Positions 1 through 13,545 of a stretch of 64,000 bases of DNA are shown here, one piece after another. A model generated the notes under the pieces. That model saw nothing but the letters and a program-made list of their open reading frames with translations. It did not search any database and was not told where the DNA came from. The translations under genes and the position numbers were made by a program. This DNA comes from Pithys albifrons albifrons (taxonomy: Eukaryota; Chordata; Aves; Passeriformes; Thamnophilidae), in the NCBI RefSeq assembly GCF_047495875.1, contig NC_092459.1, positions 15,175,795 to 15,239,794 on the forward strand. The letters run 5' to 3'. Positions within the stretch are counted from its first letter, which is position 1; every line of letters begins with the position of its first letter.

Positions 1-1149
1 AAGCCCATGCCCCCTTGTTCTATTGCTGAGTGCCTGGGAGAAGAGACCAGCCCCCACCTGGCTATAACTTCCCTTCAGGTAGTTATAGACAGTGATGAGG
101 TCACCTCTGAGCCTCCTCTTCTCCAGGCTAAACAACCCCAGCTCCCTCAGCCTCTCCCCATAGGACTTGTGCTCCAGTCCCTTCACCAGCCTTGTTGCTC
201 TTCTCTGGACCCGCTCCAGCATCTCAATATCCTTTCTGAACTGAGGGGCCCAGAACTGAACACAGTACTCAAGGTGTGGCCTCACCAATGCAGAGTACAG
301 GGGAAGGATCACTTCCCTGGTCCTGCTGGCCACGCTATTTTTGATACAGGACAGGATCCCATTGGCCTTCTTGGCCACCTGGGCACACTGTTGACTCATG
401 TTGAGCTTCCTGTCAATTAGTACTCCAAGGTCCTTTTCTGCCTGGCTGCTCTCCAGCCACTCTGTGCCCAGCCTGTAGCGCTGCAGGGGGTTGTTGTGGC
501 CAAAGTGCAGGACCCGGCACTTGGCCTTGTTGAACTTCATCCCATTGGAATCAGCCCATCTCTCAAGTCTATCCAGATCCCTCTGCAGAGCCCTCCTGCC
601 TTCCAGCAGGTCGACACTCCCTCCCAACTTGGTGTCATCAGCAAATTTGCTGATGATGGACTCAATCCCCTCATCTAAATCATCAATAAAGATGTTAAAC
701 AGGACTGGACCCAACACAGACCCCTGGGGAACACCACTGGTGACTGGCCGCCAGCTGGATGCAGCTCCGTTCACCAGCACTCTCTGGGCCCGACCCTCCA
801 GCCAGCTCTTAATCCAGGAGAGGCTACACTTGTCTAAGCCATGGGCTACCAGCTTTTTCAGGAGTATATTATGGGAGACAGTATCAAAGGCCTTGCTGAA
901 GTCCAGATAGACCACATCCACAGCCTTCCCCTCATCCACCAGGTGGGTCACCTGATCGTAGAAAGAGATCAGGTTGGTCAGACAGGACCTGCCCCTCCTA
1001 AACCCATGCTGGCTGGGTCTAATCCCTTGTCCACCCTGAAGGTGCTGTGTGATTGCACTCAGGATGAACTGCTCCATAACCCTGCCAGGCACAGAGGTCA
1101 GGCTGACAGGCCTGTAGTTGCCAGGGTCCTGCTTGCAGCCCTTTTGCAA
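1..1149 (-). mobile_element. CR1 LINE, 5'-truncated, with open reverse-transcriptase C-terminal frame; runs off the left edge
   Basis: Read on the minus strand from 1149 to 1, this is the C-terminal half of a CR1 non-LTR retrotransposon polymerase. I read it by eye as one frame of about 383 codons without a stop; the frame is still open at base 1, so its stop lies outside the window. Recognisable reverse-transcriptase blocks are [10 protein letters not shown] (about 879-909), [11 protein letters not shown] (about 708-743) and the catalytic FADD box (634-645), followed by the conserved CR1 tail with [13 protein letters not shown] and [15 protein letters not shown]. The N-terminal endonuclease is missing because the copy is truncated near 1149, as is usual for CR1 insertions, so it cannot be autonomous. 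The open frame suggests a fairly young copy. The family assignment is sure; the exact 5' junction is approximate to a few bases. Confidence 0.95.
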
Positions 1150-4100
1150 GTAATTCCTGTATTACATGCATAGATATACAGTGTGCTAATGTCGAACTTT
1201 TTCAGAAGTCAATAACTTGATAACAAAAATCCAGAACATATTTGTCATGTACAGCCCCTGTATTTGAAGGAAGATGTTTATACTTGAATTCTGTGTACAT
1301 ATGAAAACTACATCAACAGAGTCCTGTGTTTACATAGTTAGCCTAAAGGATTTCTTAACATTTAAATGAAATACCAGTATATAATTCTGTTTGACTTCTT
1401 TGGTATGATGCAGCCCATGTAAAATGTAGCTCTAGACATAATGCAACTTTGCCCTGAAGATTTTGAACCCATTAGAAGAGCACTATTTTTGTATAATGCT
1501 CTTACTGAATATACCAAAGTATTCAAACTGAGTATAAATCTGACAAAAACCCCTACTGCATGTTTGGCTGCAAGCTTGCTGAAGAGATCGCAATCTTCCA
1601 CAAAAATTCACCTTTCCATAAAAATTTATTTGGTTTTGATAACACTGACATTGAACTATATTTTCTACCTTAAGGATTGACCGACTTTCCTCTAGGCCTG
1701 TACAGGTCCTAGTGCTAGGAATACCCCTGACAAATACCAGTAGCAGTAAGAAACATGAAGTAATTTGCATTAAAAGGTGATAAGATATTCTGCACATAGG
1801 TCCTACATCAGACTCAGAACTGCAATAACCCTTGCTCAAGAATTCATAATACAACAGAGAGTAGCAATAGCCTATAGCCTACTCTTTAGAACCACTGAGA
1901 GTGTGTACTTGTGTTTGTGCTGTATTGACTCAGAATAACCCCTTACAACAAGAGAAAAAAAATATAAGTGCTGAAAGTTATTTTTCCCCATGTGGTATCT
2001 ACAGATTTTGCCCAAGAATGACAGATGAAGTTTCTAAAAGTTACAAATGTGATGTAGTGCATGACATTTACGCTAAAAAACCCCATAAAAATAGGTTAAT
2101 TACTACTTCTGTGTGAGAAAGAAATGGTTTAAGATGAGCTGAAGTTTTTAATGGAGACATATCTGTAAAAGAGGACCTTTCTTTTCTTTGGATCTTCTCT
2201 AGGATCCTCCTTGCACTTGTAGGAATGCCACCAGGGAAAGAATACCACTACTGCAGACCTTTGGTTTAGAAATTCACAAAGTGCTGTGTAATACTACTCA
2301 ATATGGTCTAAAACTGGTTGTTTCAATGAATCTGTATGCAGCCATATAAATCAGCTATGTCTAATGACCTGCAGAAGGAGAGGTTTGTATTTATACAACT
2401 TGCAAGAATGTGTGAGCTGTTAAGAACTGCAACACAGGTCAGGGAAAGGTATGATTAACCCAATATGCTCTGTATAGAAGCCTAAAAGAAAGAGCATTTT
2501 AAAAAGAGGAGATGTAGGCTGATTCTTAATGCATTAGATTTTGAGAGTCAGCATGTTCACAAACTTTTGAAATAGAAACTATATCTAGCCCTTGATTTTA
2601 AAAGACTGTGCAAGAACTGTCTTCCATGACATTTTCTTGCCTTTTCCCCCTCTGTTTGTACTTTTGAACCCTGCAACATCATGCCATGGTGAGTTCCATA
2701 AAGCATTTGCTTTTCTTTCTTTTGTTTTCAACCTGCCACCTGGTAACCCCTTAGTTTCTTTTACCACTGTTCTCCAGTCACATTCTTCATATCTTCAGAA
2801 TTTTATTTAGCTATGTGTTCTAGTCACCTCTTTTCTATACCTTCTGGCCTTCCCCGATATCTGGCAACTGCTCCAATATATTTTTGAAAGGGAATGACTT
2901 GAAATGTGTAGTGTGTGAGACATTGGCAAAGCAGTGATGGTCAAGTCTGTATCTGCCCTTTGGTTCCAACTGAATACCAAGTCAATGCTTTCAGGAGTTT
3001 GTGCATCCATGTCCCAGGCTAATTTACAGCACTTGCACTTCTGTGTGGGGTTATTCCCTTCTCCCATATACATGCATTTATTCATTTGCTATTTTGTTAT
3101 TTAACCAACTTGTTTTGTTATTTGCTTTGTTTTATTTAACTGCAACTGTTTACAATCAGCTTTATGTTTGACCATTCCAAGTCAGTTTTTATAATTTACA
3201 GTTTTATTAGCTCCCTATGTGCTGTCTTTTCCACATCATTTACAAGTCCTTGAGTGGCATAGATCACATCAAAGCTGTAATTTCTGAAAATGTAAAGCAA
3301 GTGTTGAAGGGGAATTTTTCTCTTCTGTGATTTTTCTTCTCTGTTGTAGCTCATAAATGGAAAAGCCAAAGATAAACTTCAGCAAGTCTGTTGTCCTTTA
3401 AGAATGTAATCCTACAGAATCTGAAAACAGTGCTTTGAAGTTCTAAATACCTAAAATATGGAAGAATACGGCTATACAGTGTATCTTCAGTCTGTTTTCT
3501 AGGAAAAACAACAAACTTTGAGATGTTACTGTCTCAGTTCTTTGGAATATAGTAATTTAATTAATTATTGTATTTTTTGTGCGTGCATTAGATATAATAG
3601 ATAAAGTTTATGTTTCTTAGGATGATCCATCTACCTATTTAGCTATCTGAGCTAAATTGCAAACTAAAGTAGCAGTTTTCCTGCTCATGTTTGGTCCCTT
3701 CAAACTCAGGTATATATTCAAGACCTGCAAACAAGTTCTATCTGTAGTTGCAGGAGAAATCCACATTCAGAGGTTCTTTCAGCTTATTCTAAAGCAGGTG
3801 CCCCAAAATAGCAGGATGAGTCACCATCTGGAATAGTGCCCATCTTATTTCATTGACTAGAGAGTGCACTTAAAACAACTAGGTAGGCTAGACATCTAAC
3901 TTTTAATTGATAACAGATAATTGAGATGAATTTTACCCCACATAATTTAATTAATTTAATCCATATTAAAGCTACAGCCTGGGTTGGTGACTACTTGGTA
4001 AAAGACATCTGCAGAATTTATTTTGTCAGATAGAGCCATTTCCTCTGAAAAGTTTTCCAACATGTTCTGGATCTTACAGACTTGCATACATGGAAAAGTA

Positions 4101-7100
4101 AGCACACTACACAACTTTTCCATGTAACTGGAAATTATGCCAGTTTAATTAGACTGATAAAATCCATGTGGAAATTCTTATTTTAGAATTAGAAGGAATT
4201 TTTAGCTTCAACTATTTCCAGATAAACATTGCCAAAATTTAAAAAAAAAAAAGAAAAGAAAAGAAATCACCCTTAAGCAAACATACCACCTTTTACAACT
4301 TAGTGAAGGTATTTGGTGATACAATTCAACCATTTTGATTTATCATCTTATTTTAGACATCCACTATAGCCACAATAAGTGTAAAGAGACATAGAAGTGT
4401 AGCGCTATAAAAAACCTCAACAAATTAGGTTTTTTGTGAACTTAATAAAATGTCTATGTTTTTTCTTTTTTTATTTTATTCCTATGAATCTGACTGCTTC
4501 ACAGTAAAACTCCAGTTGTGAGTTTTTGACTTTTGAGGGACTGATTTCATCCTTCTAGCAACTAACTTACAAGCTAATTTTACCTTAGCATGTTCATTTT
4601 AACACTAAGCAATATAAAGTCTTAATTTTATCTCTGCCTTAATAAATTTGTCTCCCCTTTGGAAGAAGCTGGAAGTAGTGGCAGCTGCTGTAGCAAGTAA
4701 TGCACATGTCAATTTATTTGCTACTCTGTCATTACACCCTGGTATTCCAAAATATTTGGGAATATAAACACCCTCAATTTTATGAGCTGTATTTCAATGG
4801 CCAGATGCTGGGGAAAACCCTAAGAGGAACAGAGAAAGGAGACGGATATCTCTGCTTCCTCAAGCCTTCTGTTATTGAAACAACCTTCCAACAGCCTGCT
4901 CTTATGATATGTGTCAGAGATCAGTGCCGACATACACATGCTTTTCAAACAGGCTTCTATAGGTTAAAGAAGGTTACTGCCTTTTTTTTATATTTTCCTA
5001 TGGTTGCTTTACAGTTAGTAATAGCAGTTAAAAGAAAAGAAAGTCACCTTCAAACCAAATATCTCACTGTCAGAGGTGCAGATACCTGCAAAATGGTAAT
5101 AACACCTGTTTCTGGAAGTGGAATAACCATTAAGTGGAAGGAGGATGGTGTCCAAGATGGCAGTGGGTTTGTGGTAGGTGGAGGCAAGCAGCCTTTTCCA
5201 TTTTACTCACAACCCTTGCAGAAGTCTGGGAAGTTCATCACTGACATTTTCCTTGTCTTCCATGGAGCCTTCTCTCTATGTAAGCCAAATTCCTGACTCA
5301 TCATTTGTTGCAGATGCAGAGGTCCATGTTCTTAGCCAGTAAAACAGTTATCCATTGACTACAAAGCATAGTCACTTTCAGTGCTGTATATGTCACTATT
5401 ATATTTTTATTCTATTCATTTTTTTAAACTTTGATTAATTGTCACCATTTTATTTAGTGTATTTCCCATTAATTTACCACTTTCACTCTGTCATTTACTC
5501 TTCTGTCTGTCCCAAATATCCCATGACTGAAGAAAATCTAAACTCTTTTTCACTAATTTCTCAGCCACATAGGAAAGATGGTAAGAACTTATGGCTTAAA
5601 CTCCTTTCTGCTCTATCTATTGCTCAGAGGCAGCAATCACTGCTAAGAAGCCCTGCAGGACCCATTTTAGCTCTGGCAATTATTTCAGCAGAGGATGAAG
5701 AAGCCCTAACCAAAGATCAGGGATGGAATATTTAAAAGAGAACAGAAGAGTACAGAAGGAGAAAGTCCCCAAGGAATTTTACGGCTTGAGCATGATATTG
5801 AAAAGAATAGGAGAGAGAAACCTGAGGATAATGCTGATGCACAGAGAGAGGGAGGATGAGGAGAAGTAAAGCCCCTTCCCTCCTTTCTCACTTTTCCTTC
5901 TACTCCCTGTGGTGCCTCCTGCACTAGCAAATAGATAACATATTATAAAAAAATCTGAATAGAATTAGCTGTAATGGGTATAAAAGTGGTTATAAACCTG
6001 GATAAGATGCTTTCCAGGGATAAAGATTTTGGGTATGACAACAGGCATTCAAAGCTTGAGGAAACATTATCTAGAAAAGGGGAGGGATCTGATTAAAACC
6101 AAAGAAAAATAGTCAAAATACTTTGACTTTAAAGCCTTGTATCTCTGCTTTACCTAGAAGTCAAAATATTTTTGTCTAACTTTTTAGTTCATTCTGTAAT
6201 ACAATAAAAATGCAAAGTTACCTCTTTTTCCCCCCACTCAAATTCAAAATCTAACTCAGTTTAAGGAAACAGGAAAATTAAAATTCTGAAAGTTTATTCA
6301 AAATACATATTTCACCCTGAGAACAGACAAACTATGGATATCCCTTAGGAGCTCGATTACTTTTAATAAGTTGGAAATAGAAAGCAATCAGATAATACTA
6401 ATTTGAACAACAGTATAAAAATGAAAAAGAATAATAGAAATAAACACAGGGAGAAAGCCTTTTTACTTTCCTTGTTACAGGAAAAAATGGTCACTAAAAC
6501 TTGAACATGACATATCCAAAACTGATGAAAGACTCATTTCTCCTCTTGACAAAAAGCACTTAAGACTAAAGTCTTGTGACATTTTGTATATCAATCTGAA
6601 AGCTGATTGAGAAAAAGCCACATGAAAGATCTTCCTGGAGAGATGGATTCATTCTGAGCATGTGCAGCAAATTACCAGTATCTCCGCTTATGATTGAAGT
6701 GGAATCTGATGAAGTGAATCCCCTAAGTGGTTGCTCACAATGGAGATAGGAGGAATGGATAAGAGAATAGCAAATATGAGATCTTTCCTGGCATGCTCTT
6801 AAAAAAAAATAGCAAAAGGAATGGAATTTGTAAGGCTGACTCCCAAGCTAATTTGGAAAGACTTAATTAGTGCTTATAAAGAATATTATTTTCTGAAGTA
6901 GGAAGAACATCAGTTGTTCAGCATTAAGAGAAAATCACTCTCTTTGTGCTTTGTTACCACTGCTATATAGAAATCCATGTTTATTGGAAGTGTTTCACTC
7001 CAGCTGTTTACAATAAATAGAGACAGAATATATGGATCTTGCAAAACTGTCAGTGAATTTCTATGGGTTTGTTTTCAAAGAATCCATCAAACCAGTAGAT

Positions 7101-7679
7101 AAGGAGCAAAAATGCTGTCAGCTGCTACCAAAGTTGGAGAAATATTGAAGGGCAGAATTTTTGAATGGCAGAAGCCATGTAGTACAGTAACAAGTGACAT
7201 AAAGAACATCATCATTTGCCTTCCCAGTAGCAGCCACGTGCACCTCTTTCCTGGGTTCCTGAGACACAGTCTCTTCAACAGATGCTAAACATACTGATGT
7301 AATAAGTGCAGAAAAATCAGACATTATTGGTAGAAATTTGCCACAGAAAACACGTCCCACAGGAATCCTGTGGTGCATAGCCTCTTCTTACTTTCTTTCT
7401 GTCAAGGTTTACATTTTGTGTTTACACAGACTAGGGACCAAAGAAGACTTTTATCCACCCTAATTTTAACTGTGTGGAAATTAGACATCTAATTTCATGC
7501 TTTGTGGTCAAAGGAGACCAGCATCACTAGAGCATAGTTTATCCCATCTGTCTTTGACCTGTGTCTTTGAATGGGACAAATACCCCTTTGTAAGCACCTA
7601 TGTCTCCTCATTAATTATCGATGGAGCCTCAATGAGTAATTCTGACTAGATATATCACTTTTACAACTTAAAGCTAGGT
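1150..7679. other. AT-rich unique sequence, no gene recognised
   Basis: No recognisable exon, RNA gene or mobile element was seen. It holds a short A-rich run (about 4241-4266) and the longest non-repeat ATG-to-stop frame of the window (4700-5296, plus, 198 codons), which resembles no family I know and is discussed as a finding. Confidence 0.6.
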
Positions 7680-7743
7680 GGGATGGATGGATGGATGGAT
7701 GGATGGATGGATGGATGGATGGATGGATGGATGGATGGATGGG
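7680..7743. repeat. (GGAT)n microsatellite
   Basis: About fifteen uninterrupted copies of the tetranucleotide GGAT. Such an uninterrupted array is likely to be length-polymorphic. Confidence 0.97.
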
Positions 7744-10119
7744 TGGAACTCTAGCTTCAGTGACCAACATCCAGTTCCATATGCAAGCTTTCTATTAGTA
7801 ACAAGATTTCTAGGAATTCTTCCATGTCAGTGAAGAGGGTGCACGTTATGGGTGTTCAGCCACTTTGAGTACCAATAGAAAAGAACAGAAAAGAGAGTTA
7901 AGAAAAGTATTCTCAAAGATTATGAATAAATCACACTCCAAAGGATTAGATAAAGTTGAGCAAAGAGAAATATTTTCATATACTTACTAGAATGTTATTT
8001 GATTTTCTAAAACTGCCAAATTACAATGACTTTTGGAGTCATGCTTTATATAATTTTATGCATTATGGAACTACAGATTTGCTATATTAGCATTGTCCTG
8101 AATGAACTCATGAACATTTTTTTCCCATTAGAACATTTCCATTTGTTTTTTCCCCTGGAGACAAATGTATCTGTGGGCAAAAAGTTCATATTTTCTGATG
8201 AGGAGAGTGAAAATAAAATCTTGCCAATATTTCAAAACAAAATTTCATAAGGAAGCTCTTTGGTTTTTTGGTTGGTTTTTTTTTTTTCTAACCTTGATTT
8301 AGAATGACCTTTCTCTACTTCAGCTAATCTATTTGGACTATAAAAAGAGAGTTTGGAATATTATTTCAAAATTTCTGATGATTTTTATTACAAATACATC
8401 TAATCTGAAACTTAGAGAACACTTCTTTGGTAAGAAATCTATGCCCTTTGATTTCTTGTCACTGCTCAGAATTCAGAAAGAAATTGCAAAGTGACAGACT
8501 TCCTGTAACAGGGAAGATTCAGTTTTAGAACACAGTATTTTAGTATGTTACAACAGAGGTTAGAATCCTTTGTTTTGATTAAGGTCTCATTACATCACAT
8601 GCTACAATAGGAGAAGGCAGTCCCTACACAGATAGATTATGTGTGAGATGATTACTGATTTCCCCACTATTTCGATGTAGGAAGCAGAGGAATACCTGTC
8701 TGCTCCCGGTCACACTAGAAATATGTGGCATACCTGGAGCAACACTCAATTCCTTCAACCACAGGATAAGTTTTAGGGTTATGTGGAACATAAATCGGTA
8801 GAATTTGGACTTAAATGCTATTATTATATTTTAAATTTCTTGTTATGCTTGATTGTACCATAAGTGGTTACTTGTTTTCTGACAAGGGGCAGTTCCTTGG
8901 ACTACTGTGAGGAGAAGTTTCTGAACTCATGGTTAAATGCAAGATGCCAAATGAGGTAATTTCTGGATGCTTTCTAACACCTGATAACAAGCCCTTAGAC
9001 ATACATGCTTTCAGAAACCTCAGGTTCATTTCTGGTAGTTCCCGGCTTCACAAATAGTTTCCTGCTGATAAATTAGATGCTGACTCAGGCACTAGAAGGT
9101 TTTTTACCATTTCTGGTACAGACTTATATATCTGTGTATATCTTTGCCAATGATATGTATAGTTAGGGTTATGGTTATATATTTAGAATTATATGTATAC
9201 ATACATATTTAGCAAACATCTTTTTCAAGTTCTATAATAGTCTAGGAAAGATCTCTGGCTAGGTTTTTCCCATTAAAAAAAAAGTGGTGCTTGGCAGTGT
9301 AGGGTGTGGGAAACCACATCAGAACTTGAAATCCCAAATGCTGACCTGACACCTTTAAGGCATATCTTGTACTTGGTTGCTGGCTGCTTTCACATGCAGA
9401 TTTTAACTCTATCCCTCCTGACATCATGCTGGAACATAACCTAACTTGTTTACTCAAGGCCAGGTTTCTCCTTCCTGACTCACGTCATTACAGCTGGGTA
9501 AAGCCCTTAATTTTAAACACATGCTGGAAACTCAAGCTCATGTTTAAAGTTCACCACATGCTTATGCTGATCTTCTGGAAGTAAAGTGTTTTGTAAAATA
9601 CTTTTTAATTTTTTTTATTTCTTTCTGGCTTTAAAGGGACAGGACTGGGCAACTCACCAAGAGTGATGTAAGGTTTACCTGGGAGTAAAATATCCTGTTC
9701 AGGTGAAATGTCAAATGAATGCAGTGTATTTACATGACAAAGGTGTAAATTTGTCATATGTAAGTTCACTAGAAGTAGATTTATTGCAGCCACTAATATA
9801 GCAGTAGCAACAAGATTTTTTTTCTATGGGATTTTGAAGGTCCTTTGGGATTCTGAACATGGCTCAGAAGCCCACATTCTGGCCTCACTGTAGTCCACAG
9901 CCAGACAAGCCAGTGAAAGCTATCCAAAGGATATTTATCGCACCTTGGCTGTACTTCTGGTTGCACTGTGAGGCATTGTTGCAGAGAGCTTGCTGAACCA
10001 ACTGCTAAGGATGAGTTCAACATTCACCTTCATTCTTGTGTCATATTCAAAGTGATATTATGGTTCCCTTCACCTTTAGGAAGGCTAATACTCCCCCAAG
10101 AAGCTCAGGCAATGCATTC
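7744..10119. other. AT-rich unique sequence, no gene recognised
   Basis: No supported feature. Reading frames here are 76 codons or shorter and resemble no known protein. Confidence 0.6.
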
Positions 10120-10262
10120 CAAAAAAACCCCAACAACAACAAAAAAAAAAAACCAAAAAACCCCCACCCCAAAACAAAACAAAACAAAACAATCCAAGCA
10201 AACAAAACAAAACAAAAACCCAACAAAATCCAAACCACCAAAAACCGCCACCACCACCAACT
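10120..10262 (+). repeat. A/C-rich low-complexity tract with CAAAA units
   Basis: The plus strand is almost entirely A and C: runs of A, CAAAA pentamers, CCCC blocks and a short CCA repeat at its right end. Several overlapping frames pass through it only because it lacks T. It is one of a series of similar tracts in the window (36.5, 53.0 and 60.7 kb, and reversed at 38.8 kb). Confidence 0.9.
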
Positions 10263-13200
10263 ATATTTGAAAACCCCACTACCTAATGTGTTTTGCATTT
10301 TCAAACCACTGTCCAAATTAATCCATAAAATTTTCCTCTCATGTGCAAATATGCTATTAGCAACCCCACAGGATTTTAACATGATGAAATGTAGTTTAAA
10401 TACATTAGCAAATATATTTAAACTACAGTTTTATCATCTCTTCCTTTCCCCTTCCCTCTTAAATTTTTATTGGGCCTAACCTGTAGACTTACAAAGTCCC
10501 ATAAGAGAGAAACCATCCAACTAACTCTGTAATTTCATTAAAAAAATAGGGAAAGAGGAAATCTGTATTTTAATAGCAAAATTCAAAATTTCAATTTCAT
10601 TTTAACTATTCATATTTTAATTGTTATTTTTGTTTCAATTTGGAAAAGAAAATATCAAAAAACCAAAAACCAATGATACTTGTAGGACTATGTCTTCCTC
10701 TAAACAGCTGATGTGCCAGAAAGGGTGGGGGAGATGCTCTCATTGCACATGAAAAAATGGTGAACAGGGAGACAGAGTGACATGGACAAGGTCTCACCAA
10801 ATTTCTGTGTCAGGGATCAGTGTTCAACACAGCTCCCAGAATAAGTCCAGTTTTAACGACAAGTCCATACCCCTTCCTTTGTGACAATCCTTCTCTTTAT
10901 ACTATGTAATGCATCTCTTCCATTTAAAATATTTCAATTTGATATTCTCAGTGGACCTGAGCTTGCAGCTGCTCTCTTCATGGAAATCTTTTTGAATTGT
11001 AGATGAACACTGCACTTCATGTTAATAATGAACTCTGTTTCTCTCACAGTTTAATTTAATATTTTAGCAAAAATATTTTCTGTAGACTTTCACATTCACA
11101 GGCACACTCAATGCAGCTCTCAGCTGCCCCACATAGGGTTACGGGGATCAAAATAAGAACTCAAGCTCCACTGAGGGATTTTGCAAATTCTTAGACAAAG
11201 AGAGAGAAGAAAGGCATTAGGCTTGTGGGGTAAGCACAGGGCCTAAAGAATGCCTGAAGGGACTGTAGAAGGACTGCTTCTCAGGAAACTCTTCCTGGGC
11301 TGTCTTGTAAGCTCAGCCAGATCTTTCTGCCCTGGTAAAAGCAGGCAACATATTTTCAAAATGGCTAAAACTGGAATCTATGGTAAGTGCTGTAACTGTA
11401 CATTACATCAGCTGTGGATATGAGTAATGCTAACAATGTTCATATTTTATGTTATCTAAACGCTTTTTGATTCAGTACTACAGAACAAGTGGCCATTGGG
11501 CAAATGATGTATATATACAGAATCACAGAAATTTAACCTAAGTAGTGTTACATAGTTTGTGCTAAAGATCTACCAATATTATTGGCTACAATATCTAAAG
11601 GCAGATTTTAAAAACAGGCATTTCATGTAAAACTTTAGTGTCCCAAAATTTATTGTATTTTGACACTGCAAAACAGCATTCTGGCTACTGGCTTCCCTGG
11701 GTCCAGAACTTCACTGTCACACAAATATTGGGCCTGTTCACTGCAGGAGTGGAACCGGCAGACTTGACTGTGCCCTTCCAGCATCCCTTGACCTGGGTTA
11801 GGCTGTCTTGGGCTAAGTCTGATAAATATCAGCTTATGACAGTGAAAGCAGCACAGTTGCATAGAGCTGTTATGTCTCTTTTTTCAAAGTTCCTTTTCAT
11901 GTTTATAGGAATCAAGGCAACATTAGGAGTGACCCAGCCACTCAGCAACGATCACATCTCATTCTGGTTTTGATTTTACAGCACACCAAACTAATTTCTT
12001 CTGACAAAAAGGATCTTTTCTTGGAATAACCTCTAATTCACCACAGATGGAAGCTGCTATGTTAGCTGCAGAGGAAGGCTACTCATTACTTGCTAAATAT
12101 ATTTTCTTCTATGTGATCTTTGCAGAAGGCAGATGTGCTGTGAGTAAGTTGTATGCATGCACATGTTTGCTTACAAATACAGCAGTGCCTACAGGAGGCC
12201 TGCAATAAGCATGTATACACTTGTCTTTTTTAATGAAGTTTTATCTTTGGTGCTGTCTATAAAATTGGGTACTTGAGAAAAGTACTTGGGGTAAAGATGC
12301 CTGAAGGGTCTGGCAGATCCCAAAAATTATTTATCTTTATCAATATAAGTTAGAATAAAACTATTCAGACTCTATATTTAATTTTGTGAATTATGGATGA
12401 AAATTTTTTTTTTAAAGTAGAGAGAATATAAAGAATGCGGTTGGTTAGAACCAAATGTTGCTTAGATTGGCATGCTGATGTTTTCTGAGTAGTGTGACAA
12501 CTAGTCTCAGATATTTTGAACAACAATTATTCAAAAGCTATTACATTACCTTCCATGTCTAAAAGGGTTTAGTAGCAATTTATATTCTCTTCAAGATGCT
12601 ATTATTTTCCATGCAGATAGGAAGACTTGATTGGACAACAACTGCAGGAGTATATTTAGTTCCTTGTGCACAGAAGTAAAAATTAACACTTTAGATCTTA
12701 CAGGGGCATACACATTTGATTTAACAAATTATTTTATTCTCTCATAAAAACCAAACAGATTATGATGAGCAGGAATTCAATCTTGTGAATATTCCTATCT
12801 CCAGGGGATTAACGTATCATCAAATATCAAAATAATGCAAAAAATGATCCTCCATGAATAAAAATCGTCTAAAAATTAAGTAAAGTTATCATGACCGTTA
12901 CTTTGACACCTATGAAAATACAAGGATATATTTCTTTTTAAACTGATAGAAGCTGCTTATTAGACACTGACATGTTCTGTGTGAGTTCAGATGGGCTCCT
13001 GATCCTGCATCTGGTCAACACCCACCACAGGCTGACACTTAAAATAATGACAGGATCCTCTGACATCAAAATTCATTTCTTTCAATTCAACTTATTTGTT
13101 TGTAAAAATTAGTTTCTTTTCAGGTCTACAGTAAGACATAGCCACCATAAAAATAGATCCAGACTGGCCTCTCGGCCACCTGTAGCTTTACTAGTAAACT

Positions 13201-13353
13201 AAGATGTGGGGATTTAGAAAGTGGAAGGGCTGGGTAGAGAGGTGGGACTTGCAGCTCTTTTAAAAGTAGCCAAGTACATACTTAATTGCATATCTGCAGG
13301 GAATACATTCCAGAAATGTGGGCTTGCTACCAAGAAAAGTCTGACAGCAACAA
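10263..13353. other. AT-rich unique sequence, no gene recognised
   Basis: No supported gene or element. A 15-20 bp stretch at about 11520 resembles the CR1 3' end but is too short to call. Confidence 0.55.
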
Positions 13354-13545
13354 AGCTGGCTTGTGGTTAATACACTGGTCTGTGACTCAGGATATCTGGG
13401 TGCTAGTCCCATCTCAGCCACAGGCTTCCTCTTGACATGGAGCCAATTATTTAATCTTATTTTCCCACAGGTAAATCAAGCAATAACTCTCTATCAGGGA
13501 GGTTGTGAGGAGAGAAAGTCATTAGTATCTGCGAGGTATTCAGTG
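13354..13545 (+). mobile_element. Ancient MIR-type (CORE) SINE relic
   Basis: The order of segments follows the mammalian and amniote MIR consensus: a box-A-like TGGTTAATACAC start, a degenerate box B (GGGTGCTAGTCCC against the usual GGTTCGAATCC), a stretch corresponding to the tRNA-derived 3' part and 'ACCTC..TTCC' region, a GTAAAT segment, then a perfect core piece GGTTGTGAGGA at 13501-13511. Identity is low and there are indels, as expected for an element that stopped moving before modern birds arose. The right boundary is uncertain; a GCACTTTGGA piece at about 13561 might belong to its 3' end. It could instead be another CORE-SINE family such as an amniote-wide MIR. Confidence 0.65.

Noticed and set aside
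7..910. Plus-strand open frames of 137 and 139 codons at the left edge
   Set aside because: They are antisense shadows of the minus-strand CR1 polymerase.
9160..9180. Interstitial telomere-like GTTAGGGTTATGGTTA
   Set aside because: Fewer than three imperfect TTAGGG units; likely chance.
10036..10479. Lys/Pro/Asn-rich 147-codon frame and opposite Phe/Trp/Gly-rich frames
   Set aside because: Composition artefacts of the A/C-rich tract.
11515..11545. Possible CR1 3' end (CAGAATCACAGAAATTTAACC)
   Set aside because: Only about 15 matching bases; the following sequence does not continue as CR1.
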